The notes beneath the pieces were generated by a model. That model was not told where the DNA came from, made no database searches, and saw only the letters and a list, made by a program, of their open reading frames with translations. Shown here piece by piece: positions 49,769-58,176 of a stretch of DNA of 64,000 nt (position 1 is the first letter of the stretch; every line of letters begins with the position of its first letter). Source of the DNA: Deinococcus grandis (GTDB lineage Bacteria; Deinococcota; Deinococci; Deinococcales; Deinococcaceae). The position numbers and the translations under genes are program-made. The DNA lies in NCBI RefSeq assembly GCF_001485435.1, contig NZ_BCMS01000004.1, positions 62,001 to 126,000 on the forward strand, in the 5' to 3' direction.

Positions 49769-50719
49769 TCAGGATGGCGCAAACGCCTCCTCAAGCTGGC
49801 GAAGCAGGTCGTGCACGTGAGCCTGCTGTTCGGTGGTGAGCGCATTGAGTCGGGCGGGTTTCAGATGCCGGGTGACACGGAGAGCAGCGTCATAAACCTC
49901 AGGGCGTTCCTGTGCACCCTTGAGGACTTCGTTCACACGGTCCTTCGCGGTTCGGGTGCTCCAGGCACCATCGACGGCCTGCTGAAGGAGGGTGGCCCGC
50001 TCCGGGCGTTCTCCTAGCCGCACAAGTTCCAGCGCGACAGTGGGCGCCACCGTCCGGCCGTACACCGCACGAATCTCTGCCGGGCGCAACCGCAGCACGC
50101 GGGCGTACTTGGTGTTGAAGGTAGAGAGACTGGCACTGGTGAGGACTTTAAGTTTGTCCTGCAGGTCGTGGGGATCCTCGCCCGTCTTCAGGACGCGGCT
50201 CATCAAGCCAGGGAGGGCATCCATTTCGACATTCAGTTGGGCGGCGAGCGTCCGGAACACACCGCGCACCACCTCGAACTGATCGAGTTCCTCACGCTGC
50301 GTGTTCTCCAACGTGGACAGCGCGTCAAGCTGATCATCCCGGAAGCTGTAGACGCTCGCAAGGACGACGGTGTCACCGAGTAGACGGCGGCTGTGGTACC
50401 GCCGCCACCCAGCGACCAGTTGGTAGCGGTAGGGACCAGTGCGGTCAGGGTGGGGGCGCAGCAGGACTGGTTGTAGTTGGCCGTATTCCTGGATGGCCGC
50501 CATCAGGCCTGCGAGATCCGCCTCGCCGTATGGGTCATTCCCAAGGCTGCCTCGAGGGTTCCAGTCGCCCGTGATGTCGATCTCGCTCAGTGGGATCTCG
50601 TGCACGCCTGAGGCGTACGCTGCCTTCACCACCTGATTCAGTTCGTCGTTCGACGCCTGCGCACGGATCTGCTGGTCGTGCAGGGAGAGACCACCTGGCC
50701 GGCCACGCCGACCACTCAT
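49769..50719 (-). CDS. parB: ParB-family partition protein
   Basis: 316 residues. ParB/Spo0J N-terminal blocks: IPLSEIDITGDWNPRG, LMAAIQEYGQLQPVLLRPH and YQLVAGWRRYHSRRLLG, then ENTQREELDQFEVVRG, in the place of the arginine-rich box. A helix-turn-helix-like middle (LSTFNTKYARVLRLRPAEIRAVYG) follows. Binds centromere DNA and works with ParA. ATG overlaps the parA stop (ATGA). Confidence 0.9.
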   Translation of the reverse strand: MSGRRGRPGGLSLHDQQIRAQASNDELNQVVKAAYASGVHEIPLSEIDITGDWNPRGSLGNDPYGEADLAGLMAAIQEYGQLQPVLLRPHPDRTGPYRYQLVAGWRRYHSRRLLGDTVVLASVYSFRDDQLDALSTLENTQREELDQFEVVRGVFRTLAAQLNVEMDALPGLMSRVLKTGEDPHDLQDKLKVLTSASLSTFNTKYARVLRLRPAEIRAVYGRTVAPTVALELVRLGERPERATLLQQAVDGAWSTRTAKDRVNEVLKGAQERPEVYDAALRVTRHLKPARLNALTTEQQAHVHDLLRQLEEAFAPS

Positions 50720-51723
50720 GGGGCCACCAGCTGAGCCTGGCGGGCGGCAGCATGCACGACCGCGTCCGTGACGGCATCGATCTCCTGCACGGCTGGACTC
50801 TTGGGTCGGTACACCGCGACGGGCTGCATCGCGTTGGGCGCATCCTTGTAGATGCCGGGGCGGAAGGCGATGGGCGGCGCGGTGGGGCCGAGATCGGCAT
50901 ACACCTGCGTCAGGGCGTCGTATACCTCGGCGTCGTGGAGAAGATTTTTGTTGTAGCCAGTGACGACGAACAGACCGAAGTTCAGGCCCGGGTTGATGGC
51001 ACGGGCCTGCCGAATGACCCGGCTGACGTTGTCGATGTTGTCCAGGCCCTTTGAGCCGGTGACAGGCATGATCATCAGATCGCTTGCGGCAATGCAGGCC
51101 AGGACGAGAGCGTTGTCCGCGGGGGGTGTGTCAATCAGGACGTAGTCGTAGCGGTCACTGAGGGCTTGAATGGCGCGGCGCAGTCGGCCCTGTTCTTCGG
51201 GGAGCTGTCCACTCAGGTAGAGTTCGGCGCCTTTGAGGTGGCGGTTCGAGGGGATGACGTCCATGTTGAAGGCTGGGATCGGTTGAGGGAGGGTGTCGGC
51301 GGTCTCGTCGAGCACCTGGCGGATGGTGGCCTGGACGCTCAGGGCTGTAGGGACCGAGCCGTCTTCAGGGGTTTGGAAGAGGCCGAGCCACCGCGTGAGG
51401 CTGGCCTGGGGGTCTGCGTCAATGAGGAGAACCCGGTGACCGCGAGTGGCGAGTGCGTAGCCCAGGTCGCGGGTGAGGCTGGTCTTGCCGCTGCCGCCAG
51501 CCTGGTTGTAGGTGGCGAGGACAGTCATGGTGGGGCGCATGGGGGTCTCCTTGGGTGCGGTCGTGAGGGGAACGATGCGGGCCACGTCGGTGGCGTAGTG
51601 CCTCAGGGTGAACTCCTGCCCACGCTGCACCGCGCTCAGGACGGCGGGCAGTTGCTGGCGGAGCTGAGAGGTGAGCACCACGCCCTCCGGTCGCTGATCT
51701 GGGGTCCGCTTCTTTCGGGGCAC
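50716..51723 (-). CDS. parA: ParA partition ATPase with N-terminal Phd/YefM-like region
   Basis: 335 residues from a leaderless GTG at 51723. Residues about 18-54 (VVLTSQLRQQLPAVLSAVQRGQEFTLRHYATDVARIVPL) resemble a Phd/YefM antitoxin fold. Next comes the ParA core with deviant Walker A NQAGGSGKTS, LLIDADPQASLTRWLG, VLIDTPPADNALV and VTGYNKNLL. A second start, ATG at 51540 with AAGGAG five bases before it, would give a 274-residue ParA without the extension. The protein drives plasmid segregation; the extension may bind the par promoter. Confidence 0.85.
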   Translation of the reverse strand: MPRKKRTPDQRPEGVVLTSQLRQQLPAVLSAVQRGQEFTLRHYATDVARIVPLTTAPKETPMRPTMTVLATYNQAGGSGKTSLTRDLGYALATRGHRVLLIDADPQASLTRWLGLFQTPEDGSVPTALSVQATIRQVLDETADTLPQPIPAFNMDVIPSNRHLKGAELYLSGQLPEEQGRLRRAIQALSDRYDYVLIDTPPADNALVLACIAASDLMIMPVTGSKGLDNIDNVSRVIRQARAINPGLNFGLFVVTGYNKNLLHDAEVYDALTQVYADLGPTAPPIAFRPGIYKDAPNAMQPVAVYRPKSPAVQEIDAVTDAVVHAAARQAQLVAP

Positions 51724-51729
51724 GAGATT

Positions 51730-51758
51730 AAGGTACAAATGTTGAACACTTTTTACAA
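51730..51758 (-). promoter_or_regulatory. parAB promoter
   Basis: Minus strand: TTGTAA (-35, 51758-51753), 17-bp spacer, TACCTT (-10, 51735-51730), then 6 bases to GTG at 51723: leaderless. The spacer contains TGTTCAACA, a short palindrome suited to autoregulation. Confidence 0.65.
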
Positions 51759-51775
51759 GGTGCCCCGTGCATGCC

Positions 51776-52510
51776 TCAGAACAGCCGCTCAGTGCCGGGC
51801 TGCATCTCGCCCCACCGCGGGGCGGGGCGACGCCGCTCCCGCCAGCGCGCCACGCGTGCCGGGTCCAGCGTCATGGCCCGCAGGTCCGCCGCGCCCAGCA
51901 GCTTCTCATCCGCCGCGCCCCGCAGCCACGACCCGATCTCCCGCGCGCCCCGCTCCACGCCTCGGAAGCCCACGTACGTGCCGTCCACGCTGTCGCAATG
52001 GCAGAAACTCAGGTGTCGGACACGCCGCGCGCTATTCACACGACCCACATGGGTGCGGAGCCCCTGGTCCGCCGCGCGTTCCAGAAGCGCTGCCCCAACC
52101 GCCTCCCGCCAGGGGTCACTGCCGCCCAGGAAGGCCACGTCACAGGGCGGCAACTCCAGTTCCTCTGCACCGTCTTGCAGGCAGTACGCGAGGGGGAACC
52201 CCAGTTCGGCGAGTTCCGGCGCGGCCGCGTGGAATGCCGCGAGGGTGCTGCGTCCGCAACCGGGGACATCGGGGACCACCACGAACTGGCAGCGGGCGAT
52301 CAACTCCGGGTCGTGCACGCGCCGCAGGTGCTCGACGAACTCGTCATAGTGGAAGCCGTGCTTGCTCAGGGCGTCGCAGTCCGACGCCCAGGGGCGCTGG
52401 GACGTCAGTATGCTGCCCAGTCCACCCACGCGCGGTCCGGTCATCACCCCAATGTCCGGGTGGGCGTCCAGGTCGTCCAAGTCACTGCTCGTGCTCGCGA
52501 AATACAACAT
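51776..52510 (-). CDS. DpdA-like DNA/RNA base transglycosylase (phage type)
   Basis: 244 residues from the ATG at 52510 (an upstream ATG at 52549 would add a CPRCG-containing leader). Motifs of phage-type DpdA/TGT proteins: FVVVPDVPG (Asp81), VAFLGGSDPWR, THVGRVNSARRVRHL and CDSVDGTYVGF (Asp173/176). In DpdA these surround the site that exchanges guanine for a 7-deazaguanine in DNA. No preQ0 or preQ1 synthesis gene is in the window, so the host would have to supply the base. Second TGT-like gene here, besides 27289-28119. Confidence 0.68.
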   Translation of the reverse strand: MLYFASTSSDLDDLDAHPDIGVMTGPRVGGLGSILTSQRPWASDCDALSKHGFHYDEFVEHLRRVHDPELIARCQFVVVPDVPGCGRSTLAAFHAAAPELAELGFPLAYCLQDGAEELELPPCDVAFLGGSDPWREAVGAALLERAADQGLRTHVGRVNSARRVRHLSFCHCDSVDGTYVGFRGVERGAREIGSWLRGAADEKLLGAADLRAMTLDPARVARWRERRRPAPRWGEMQPGTERLF

Positions 52511-52573
52511 GCGCGCTGGCGGGGCCGGGCCGCATCGCGGACAGGCCATCTCTGACGTTCTCGAAGGGAAAGT

Positions 52574-52591
52574 TGGCCGCACCTGCGGCCA
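52574..52591 (-). promoter_or_regulatory. Start-region hairpin (7-bp stem)
   Basis: tggccgc/gcggcca, loop ACCT, just after the upstream stop. 24 bases before the ATG at 52549 and 63 before 52510, so it departs from the 10-base rule. Confidence 0.5.
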
Positions 52592-52615
52592 CTTCCTTGA
52601 GCTACACGTGCTGGA

Positions 52616-53227
52616 TCACCAGCGGGGTGGGATGGTTCGTGTGGAGCGGCGCTCCAGCAGCGCTGCCGTGACGGCCTGGAGCGCGCGCGCGTGACTGAGC
52701 GCACTGGCCGGGTCGATCTGCGGCGTCTCGACCGTGTACCCCATGCCGGGCAGGCTCGGCAGGTACCGCGCGTACGGATTCAGTGTCCGGTCCTGCTCGT
52801 CCACGATCGCCTGGAGGTCCAGTGGCGTCAGGGGCGGTGTACCCGGTGGAAGGCTGGCGGCCACGGCCGCCGTGATGAAGCGCCCGGTCCACGCGATCAG
52901 GGTGACTGGACCGGCTGACTGCAGAACCTCCAGCATTTGCGGGTACACCTGGGTGAAGGGTGGCTCGCTCGCGAGGTCCAGGGTCGTGAGGCCATGCCGC
53001 CGGTACGCACCTCCCTCGATGGGCCCGAGTGGCTGGGCGCGCCAGACGTGCTCGGCACCCGGAGTGATCAGGGCCAGTTCGATGACCTCGCCGGGTAGGC
53101 CGGTGGTGAGGACACCCACGAACGCGAGGGGCGCGCCGGGGAACACGCCATGGGTGTGGAGGGCGTCCGCGTAGAGGGTCATGCGCTGGGCGGCCTGCTC
53201 TTCGAAGGTCTTCGGGATCTCGATCAT
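52616..53227 (-). CDS. DnaQ-fold protein lacking catalytic acidic residues
   Basis: 203 residues from the ATG at 53227, preceded by AGGAG. Residues 35-125 follow the DEDD exonuclease plan: LAFVGVLTTGLPGEVIELALI, then YRRHGLTTLDLASEPPF, then LIAWTGRFITAAV. The canonical FxDxETTGL Asp and Glu are Gly38 and Leu40, and the AHNxxFD Asp is Ile118. It should be unable to bind the two metals, so it is probably a structural or binding relative. Confidence 0.65.
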   Translation of the reverse strand: MIEIPKTFEEQAAQRMTLYADALHTHGVFPGAPLAFVGVLTTGLPGEVIELALITPGAEHVWRAQPLGPIEGGAYRRHGLTTLDLASEPPFTQVYPQMLEVLQSAGPVTLIAWTGRFITAAVAASLPPGTPPLTPLDLQAIVDEQDRTLNPYARYLPSLPGMGYTVETPQIDPASALSHARALQAVTAALLERRSTRTIPPRW

Positions 53228-53265
53228 GGGGGTCTCCTGGTGGAAGGTCGTTCCATGCAGGACGT

Positions 53266-53290
53266 GGCCGCACGCGGTTCGCGTGCGGCC
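53266..53290 (-). promoter_or_regulatory. Upstream hairpin (10-bp stem)
   Basis: ggccgcacgc/gcgtgcggcc, loop GGTTC; 38 bases before the ATG at 53227, which has its own AGGAG. The rest of 53291-53435 is GC-rich with no gene seen. Confidence 0.55.
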
Positions 53291-53435
53291 TGTGGTGGGA
53301 TCATCGGTGGGGGAGGCGTGGCTGGTGCGGGCTGGGCCGGTGGGGGAGACTGCGGGGGGCACGGTGCGGGGCGCTCTCGCGGCGGAGTCGGGTGGGGTGC
53401 ATGACCCTGACCTGGCCACCGCCAGGAGGCCACGC

Positions 53436-53852
53436 CTAGAGAGGCGGCAGGCCGAGCAGATCGCGCAGGTTCAGGTTCAGTTTCGGGACGGCCTCGTCGT
53501 ACGTCTCCCGGGCGAGTCGCTCGGCTTCCTCCATGCTGGTCGCTTCGCCCGTGGCAGTGCCGTTATGGAAGACCGCGCCCCGGCGGACGAGACCGCGCAG
53601 GGTGTGGCGGTGCAGGGCGCGCTCCACGCGCTCACCCTGGATGGCCACCCGGTACGCGTCGGCCCGTTCCGTGTCCTGCACGGTGGTCAGGACTTCCAGC
53701 CCGAGTTTCTCCACCTCGGCGGCGGTGCTGCGGACCATCCAGACGCGCTGCGCGGGGTACATGGCGCGCAAGGCGTCGACGATCGCCTCGCCGATCGGCC
53801 AGCGGTACGCGGCGCACACGGGTCCATCCTTGCTGGTCATCACCTTGATCAT
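53436..53852 (-). CDS. Protein of unknown function
   Basis: 138 residues from the ATG at 53852. Alpha/beta pattern: IKVMTSKDGPVCAAYRWPIGEAIVDALRAM, RVWMVRSTAAEVEKLGLEVL, then helices ending NLNLRDLLGLPPL. No family recognised. Follows the Toprim gene in the operon. Confidence 0.6.
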   Translation of the reverse strand: MIKVMTSKDGPVCAAYRWPIGEAIVDALRAMYPAQRVWMVRSTAAEVEKLGLEVLTTVQDTERADAYRVAIQGERVERALHRHTLRGLVRRGAVFHNGTATGEATSMEEAERLARETYDEAVPKLNLNLRDLLGLPPL

Positions 53853-53868
53853 GCTCAATGAAGAGCAA

Positions 53869-53900
53869 CACGCCCCCCACCGTGTCAAGTGGGGGGCGTG
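53869..53900 (-). promoter_or_regulatory. Start-region hairpin (12-bp stem)
   Basis: cacgccccccac/gtggggggcgtg with an 8-base loop that contains TTGACA across its edge; 16 bases before the ATG at 53852. A variant of the family. Confidence 0.6.
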
Positions 53901-53910
53901 GGCGTGGGGT

Positions 53911-55023
53911 TCAGGAGCGGGCCATCAGGGGCCAGCCTGCGTAATCCTGCGTGACGCCAAGCAGGGGGGTGAGGCGTGCGGCGTGCTGCACTTCCAGCTG
54001 CGCCGGCCAGAGGGCGAGGGAGTCCGGTTCCACGTCCTGGTGCTGCTCAGCGTGCAGCACGTCAGCCAGGGCCAGCACCCCGGCGCGGCCGAGCACGTCG
54101 CAGAAGTCCCCCTCCGCGAGGGCGGGGATCTGCCGCACGCGAGGCGCGCCCACACGGAATGCGAGGTCCTGGATGCGGGCCCGCATACGCTCGCCGCTTT
54201 CGTCCGCGTCGGCGTACACCCATACCTCGCGGTCCAGGCCGTCGAGGAAGGGCGTGGTGTCGGTGCCGGGCAGGCCCTGCACGTCGAAGTCCAACCCCAA
54301 CTCCCGGATGACTCGCCAGGCCGCGGCCGCGTTCAGTTCACCCTCGATGACCAGGAGGCGGCTGGCCTGTCCGTACCGTGGGTTGCACCAGGCGGGCGTC
54401 CCGTGGCCGGGCACCATGACGGAGTACTTGCTGCGCGCGGCGCCGTGCACACGACGCTTGAAGTTCACGACGCGCCCAGTCGGTCCCCGGACGGCGAAGA
54501 CCAGGTCGTTCCCCAGGGCGGCGACGTCGAGTTCACTGGGGGGCCACAGGCCCCGCCGGGCGAGGTCCTTCGCGGCCGGGTGGTCCTCGTGCAGGGGGGT
54601 GAGCCGCCGGCGGAGTGCCTCAGCGTCCCGGTGCGTGACCGCGCGGAGGTCGGCCAGTGCCTCCTGCGCGAGTGCGAGGACGTCCACGGGGGGTTTCTCG
54701 GTCGCGGTGCTGGGCGTGAAGCCCTGATCGGGCGTGCCCGTGAAGCGCAGGAGTTCCGCCCGGGCGTCCGGGCCGCTGAAGCCGAGGCTGATCAGGAAGG
54801 TGTAGGCGGTACCGCTCCCGGCGTTGCGCCCGCGCTTCTTCCACATCCACGTTCCGGCGCGGTTGCGCCAGACGCTGAAGCTGGGGTCGGCTTCCTGCAT
54901 GCCGGGGCGGGGATCATGGATGGTGCCGCCCTTGGTGCCGAGGCCCCGGGCGGCCGGTGCGCCGCAGTGCGTGGCAATCAGGGCGCGCAGGTCGCAGGCA
55001 TCGATGGCTGTGGTGAGACTCAT
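53911..55023 (-). CDS. Toprim-domain primase-like protein
   Basis: 370 residues. The N-terminal part resembles the substrate region of plasmid primases (DPSFSVWRNRAGTWMWKKRG, YTFLISLGFSG). Toprim core: LLVIEGELNAAAAW with E226/E228, and VWVYADADESGERM with the DxD pair at 272-274. No CHC2 zinc finger is obvious. Probably synthesises or supports primers in plasmid DNA replication. Hairpin-led, after the VWA gene. Confidence 0.8.
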   Translation of the reverse strand: MSLTTAIDACDLRALIATHCGAPAARGLGTKGGTIHDPRPGMQEADPSFSVWRNRAGTWMWKKRGRNAGSGTAYTFLISLGFSGPDARAELLRFTGTPDQGFTPSTATEKPPVDVLALAQEALADLRAVTHRDAEALRRRLTPLHEDHPAAKDLARRGLWPPSELDVAALGNDLVFAVRGPTGRVVNFKRRVHGAARSKYSVMVPGHGTPAWCNPRYGQASRLLVIEGELNAAAAWRVIRELGLDFDVQGLPGTDTTPFLDGLDREVWVYADADESGERMRARIQDLAFRVGAPRVRQIPALAEGDFCDVLGRAGVLALADVLHAEQHQDVEPDSLALWPAQLEVQHAARLTPLLGVTQDYAGWPLMARS

Positions 55024-55032
55024 ACGCCTCCC

Positions 55033-55058
55033 GTGGCCCAGCCCCCTGGCTGGGCCAC
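55033..55058 (-). promoter_or_regulatory. Start-codon hairpin (11-bp stem)
   Basis: gtggcccagcc/ggctgggccac, loop CCCT; 9 bases before the ATG at 55023. A third stem class (CAGCC) with compensatory pairing. Confidence 0.78.
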
Positions 55059-55069
55059 TCCTGCCGGGT

Positions 55070-56569
55070 TCAGCGGAGCAGGGTGCGCAGGAATGTCAGG
55101 ACGTGTGTGGTGAGCTGAGCCGGATCGCTCATCAGCACGCAGGGGCCGAACGCGCGCTCGTACGCGGCGGCCACGTCCGGCTGCACGTCGAGCAGGATCG
55201 GCACGACGAGGCCATCATGCCGCGCGCGTAGCTGGGCGCACTGGGTGTAATCACGCTCCATGAGGGCGCCGTCGCTGAGGATCACGGTGATACTCCGGCC
55301 GGGCAGGACGGGGGACCACAGACCCTGGAGTGCGGGGGCGAGGCGGGTGTTGCCGTACGCCTGCAGGTCCGCCACGGCATTCAGGGCGGCGGTGGGCAGC
55401 GTGCTGGTTTGAATGAGCGGCTGCGCATCATCGGCGAACGCAGTGGCCAGGATGGGCGTGCCGCTCTGCTGCGCGGCCAGCGTCAGGATGAACGCCATGC
55501 GCCGGGCGTGCGCGAGTCGATCCTGGTAATTCATGCTGCTGCTCACGTCAATCGCGAGCCGCAGGTGCGCCGGACCGGGACGCTTCACGCCGACCTTCAG
55601 GTCGAAGGGGCGCTCGCTGCCCGTTTCGTGCCGGTCGTACCGGTAGCGGCCGCGGTCGCGGCTGGGTTGCGTCCGGTCGGGCAGGGCCGGGGGGCACAGG
55701 GCTGCGGCGAGGCGGCGGGCCTCCCCCTGCACCTGGGCCTGGAGGTGCTCGGCGCGGGGCGTCACCTGCGGATCCACCTCCGGTTTGATCGGGCGGGGCT
55801 CCGCACCGTGCAACTGGCCGGGCCCGTCTCCAGCGGCACTCCCCTGGAGGGATGGACCGGGTGTCTGCGGCAGCAGGGCCTGCCCACCTCCATCGAGGAA
55901 GAAACGGAACTCCTCGCGTTCGGGCGCCTGCTCGGGGAGATTCAGGATCTGCAGGATGCGCCGGGCGGCGTCGACGACCGCGTCGTACGTGGGGGCGACC
56001 CAGGCCTCCTCCACGATCGCCTTCACCTCGGGCCACAGGCCTGCGTCCGCCTGATCGGGCGTGAACGACCAGATGGGGTGGTGGCAGGTGAAGCGGTGCA
56101 GGAGGCAACCACGCAGGACGTCCCCGCCCAGGCCGCCCTGCTCGATGGCGTGCGCGGCATCCACGTCGGCCGCCAGCTGGAACAGCGCCGTGAGGTGCGG
56201 GAAGTCCACGGCCGTGAGGCGCTCCATGCGTTCGTCCTCGAGCATGTTCACGAGCTGGCCGTGCAGGCCCGCGGGGAGCAGGCCGGAGTGGTGCGTGTGC
56301 CCGGCCTCGTGCGCGATGAGGGATTCGAGGTAGGTCTGCTGGAACTCGTGCAGGTCCGCTGGCAGGCCACGCACGTGGCGGGCGAGGTGCAGGGGCGGGT
56401 ACGGGTACTCGGGGTTGCACACGACGACGTGATTGACCATGTCGACGTAGGCGGACGGTTCGCTGGGGGTGAGGGTGAGGCGGTAGGTGGGCCGCCAGGA
56501 GTAGTACCGCCAGGCGTCCCACGCCCACTTCTGAATGCGGCGGGTCTGCCACCATTTCTGCTGGGTCAT
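55070..56569 (-). CDS. VWA-domain protein with HEAGH motif
   Basis: 499 residues from the ATG at 56569. N-terminal domain with HEAGH at 87-91 (LIAHEAGHTHHSG), a zinc-peptidase-like HExxH. The linker is rich in Pro/Gln. The C-terminal von Willebrand A domain has the MIDAS motif DVSSS (LRLAIDVSSSMN) and VILSDGALME. Partner of the MoxR-type ATPase encoded just upstream; such pairs act as metal-dependent chaperones or remodelling systems. Target unknown. Confidence 0.83.
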   Translation of the reverse strand: MTQQKWWQTRRIQKWAWDAWRYYSWRPTYRLTLTPSEPSAYVDMVNHVVVCNPEYPYPPLHLARHVRGLPADLHEFQQTYLESLIAHEAGHTHHSGLLPAGLHGQLVNMLEDERMERLTAVDFPHLTALFQLAADVDAAHAIEQGGLGGDVLRGCLLHRFTCHHPIWSFTPDQADAGLWPEVKAIVEEAWVAPTYDAVVDAARRILQILNLPEQAPEREEFRFFLDGGGQALLPQTPGPSLQGSAAGDGPGQLHGAEPRPIKPEVDPQVTPRAEHLQAQVQGEARRLAAALCPPALPDRTQPSRDRGRYRYDRHETGSERPFDLKVGVKRPGPAHLRLAIDVSSSMNYQDRLAHARRMAFILTLAAQQSGTPILATAFADDAQPLIQTSTLPTAALNAVADLQAYGNTRLAPALQGLWSPVLPGRSITVILSDGALMERDYTQCAQLRARHDGLVVPILLDVQPDVAAAYERAFGPCVLMSDPAQLTTHVLTFLRTLLR

Positions 56570-56579
56570 GCGTATACCG

Positions 56580-56602
56580 TGGCCCCCAGCGTCTGGGGGC
56601 CA
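56580..56602 (-). promoter_or_regulatory. Start-codon hairpin (9-bp stem)
   Basis: tggccccca/tgggggcca, loop GCGTC; 10 bases before the ATG at 56569. Confidence 0.75.
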
Positions 56603-56622
56603 GAACTCCCCACATGAAGAAA

Positions 56623-56638
56623 GCCCCCCGGAGGGGGC
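56623..56638 (-). terminator. Hairpin with T-rich tail after the ATPase gene
   Basis: Minus strand: gccccc/gggggc with a short loop followed by TTTCTTC. It may attenuate transcription between the AAA and VWA genes. Confidence 0.5.
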
Positions 56639-56645
56639 CACCGCC

Positions 56646-58166
56646 TCACGCGGCCTTGTGAAGCAGGCCCTTGCGGAGTTGCTCTTCCAGGCGGGCCTTC
56701 AGGGCATTCACGGCTGCCGGATCGGGCAGGCCCTCGTCGGTCAACTCGCAGCAGAACGGCGTGACGGTGACGAGCAGCGCCTCGCGCAAGGCGTTGGTCT
56801 CGGAGAGGCCCGCCTGGACGAGGTCCTGCACTTCCGCGAGGAAGTTCAGCGTGACGCCGGTGTTCATGGGCCGGGCGAGCAGCTGCCCCTGGTCGACCGT
56901 CATGCTGCGCGTGGCCACTTCCAGGGCGTACGCGACGCGCGCCGTCCCAGGTGTGGCCGCCTTCGCGTAGACCGGCATGATGACCGCCTCGGCAGGGTAC
57001 GAGACGAACATGACACGCTGGAAGCGCCGCAGGAGGGCGGGGTCGAGCTCGCCGCTCTGCGTGTACGAGCTGCCGGCGTTCGTGGTGCACAGGACGCTGA
57101 GCAGGCGCGTCGGGGCATACAGGACTTCACCGGCGCCGGGGAGATCCAGGGTGTAGTACCGCCCGTCGGGCACGTCGACGCCCAGCGTGGCTTTGAGTTC
57201 CGTGGCGCTGACGTCGTCGAGCAGGCCGATCAGGGCGTTGCGGTGGTACGCGTCCAGGCGGAGCAGCTCGTCGATCAGGAGGGTGGTGCGTGTGCCCTGC
57301 TGCGCGAGGCGCATGGCCCGGGCGAGCGGGCCGTCCACCCAGCGGGCGCCCTGCAGGGTGGGGGAGATGAACCCAATCATGTCGCGGTCCTCCAGACCGG
57401 GGCGGCCCTTGAGGGAGACGATCGTCGAACCGGTGGACAGGGCGACGCGCTTGCCGAGTTCGGTCTTCCCGCAGCCGGTGGGGCCGACGAGCAGGGCGCG
57501 GATGCCGTACGCGGCCCGCCGGGTGAGGCGGCCTTCCTCGCTGAGATCCGCACCGGGCTCGCCGGGCTGGCGGGGGGACTGCCCGAGGAGGACCGGGGAG
57601 TGCGTCCATGCGGCGGGGGCGGAGAGGGGCCCGGTGATCCAGGAGCAGGTATCCGCGTAGAGCTTCCCGGTGTAGTACAGGGTGTCCAGGACGCGCTGGA
57701 GATCATCCTTGAATTCAGCGGTGTAGCTGAGCGTGGCCAGTTGATCCTCAGTGGCGGGGAGGGTGACCGCGTGCTGGTCGATGGTGTGCAGGAGGGCACC
57801 CCACCGTTCGGCGAGTTCGGTGTGCTTGGCTGCGAGCTGGGCTTCGGCGATCAGGAGGATGTACGGGCGCACGGTCTGCCCGGCATTCACCCACGTCGCC
57901 TGGGCGGGGTGGGAGGCCATGAGGACGGGCTGCCCGTCCTTGTCGATGGTCTGGACGGTGAGGGACTTGGGAGTGCGTTCAGCCTCCACGCGGCCCAGCA
58001 GGACCTGGGCGACTGCTTCAGCGGCAGCCCACGGGATGATGCGCATCCGGTTGGACGTGTCGAGTTGGCTGTGCAGATGCTGTGGGATCTGCACCCGGCC
58101 GCCCTTCCCGAGTCCAGGGAACTTCGCCGTCTTGAAGGAGAACACGCTGCTGGTGCTGATGGTCAT
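56646..58166 (-). CDS. MoxR-type AAA+ ATPase
   Basis: 506 residues from the ATG at 58166. Walker A GPTGCGKTE (228-236), GRPGLEDRDMIGF (MoxR pore/insert region), Walker B LLIDELLR (296-303), sensor/arginine region LDPALLRRFQRVMFV. A 220-residue N-terminal domain is unassigned. With the VWA protein it forms a MoxR-VWA pair. First gene of the minus-strand backbone, facing away from oriV. Confidence 0.85.
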   Translation of the reverse strand: MTISTSSVFSFKTAKFPGLGKGGRVQIPQHLHSQLDTSNRMRIIPWAAAEAVAQVLLGRVEAERTPKSLTVQTIDKDGQPVLMASHPAQATWVNAGQTVRPYILLIAEAQLAAKHTELAERWGALLHTIDQHAVTLPATEDQLATLSYTAEFKDDLQRVLDTLYYTGKLYADTCSWITGPLSAPAAWTHSPVLLGQSPRQPGEPGADLSEEGRLTRRAAYGIRALLVGPTGCGKTELGKRVALSTGSTIVSLKGRPGLEDRDMIGFISPTLQGARWVDGPLARAMRLAQQGTRTTLLIDELLRLDAYHRNALIGLLDDVSATELKATLGVDVPDGRYYTLDLPGAGEVLYAPTRLLSVLCTTNAGSSYTQSGELDPALLRRFQRVMFVSYPAEAVIMPVYAKAATPGTARVAYALEVATRSMTVDQGQLLARPMNTGVTLNFLAEVQDLVQAGLSETNALREALLVTVTPFCCELTDEGLPDPAAVNALKARLEEQLRKGLLHKAA

Positions 58167-58176
58167 GCTCGTCTCG

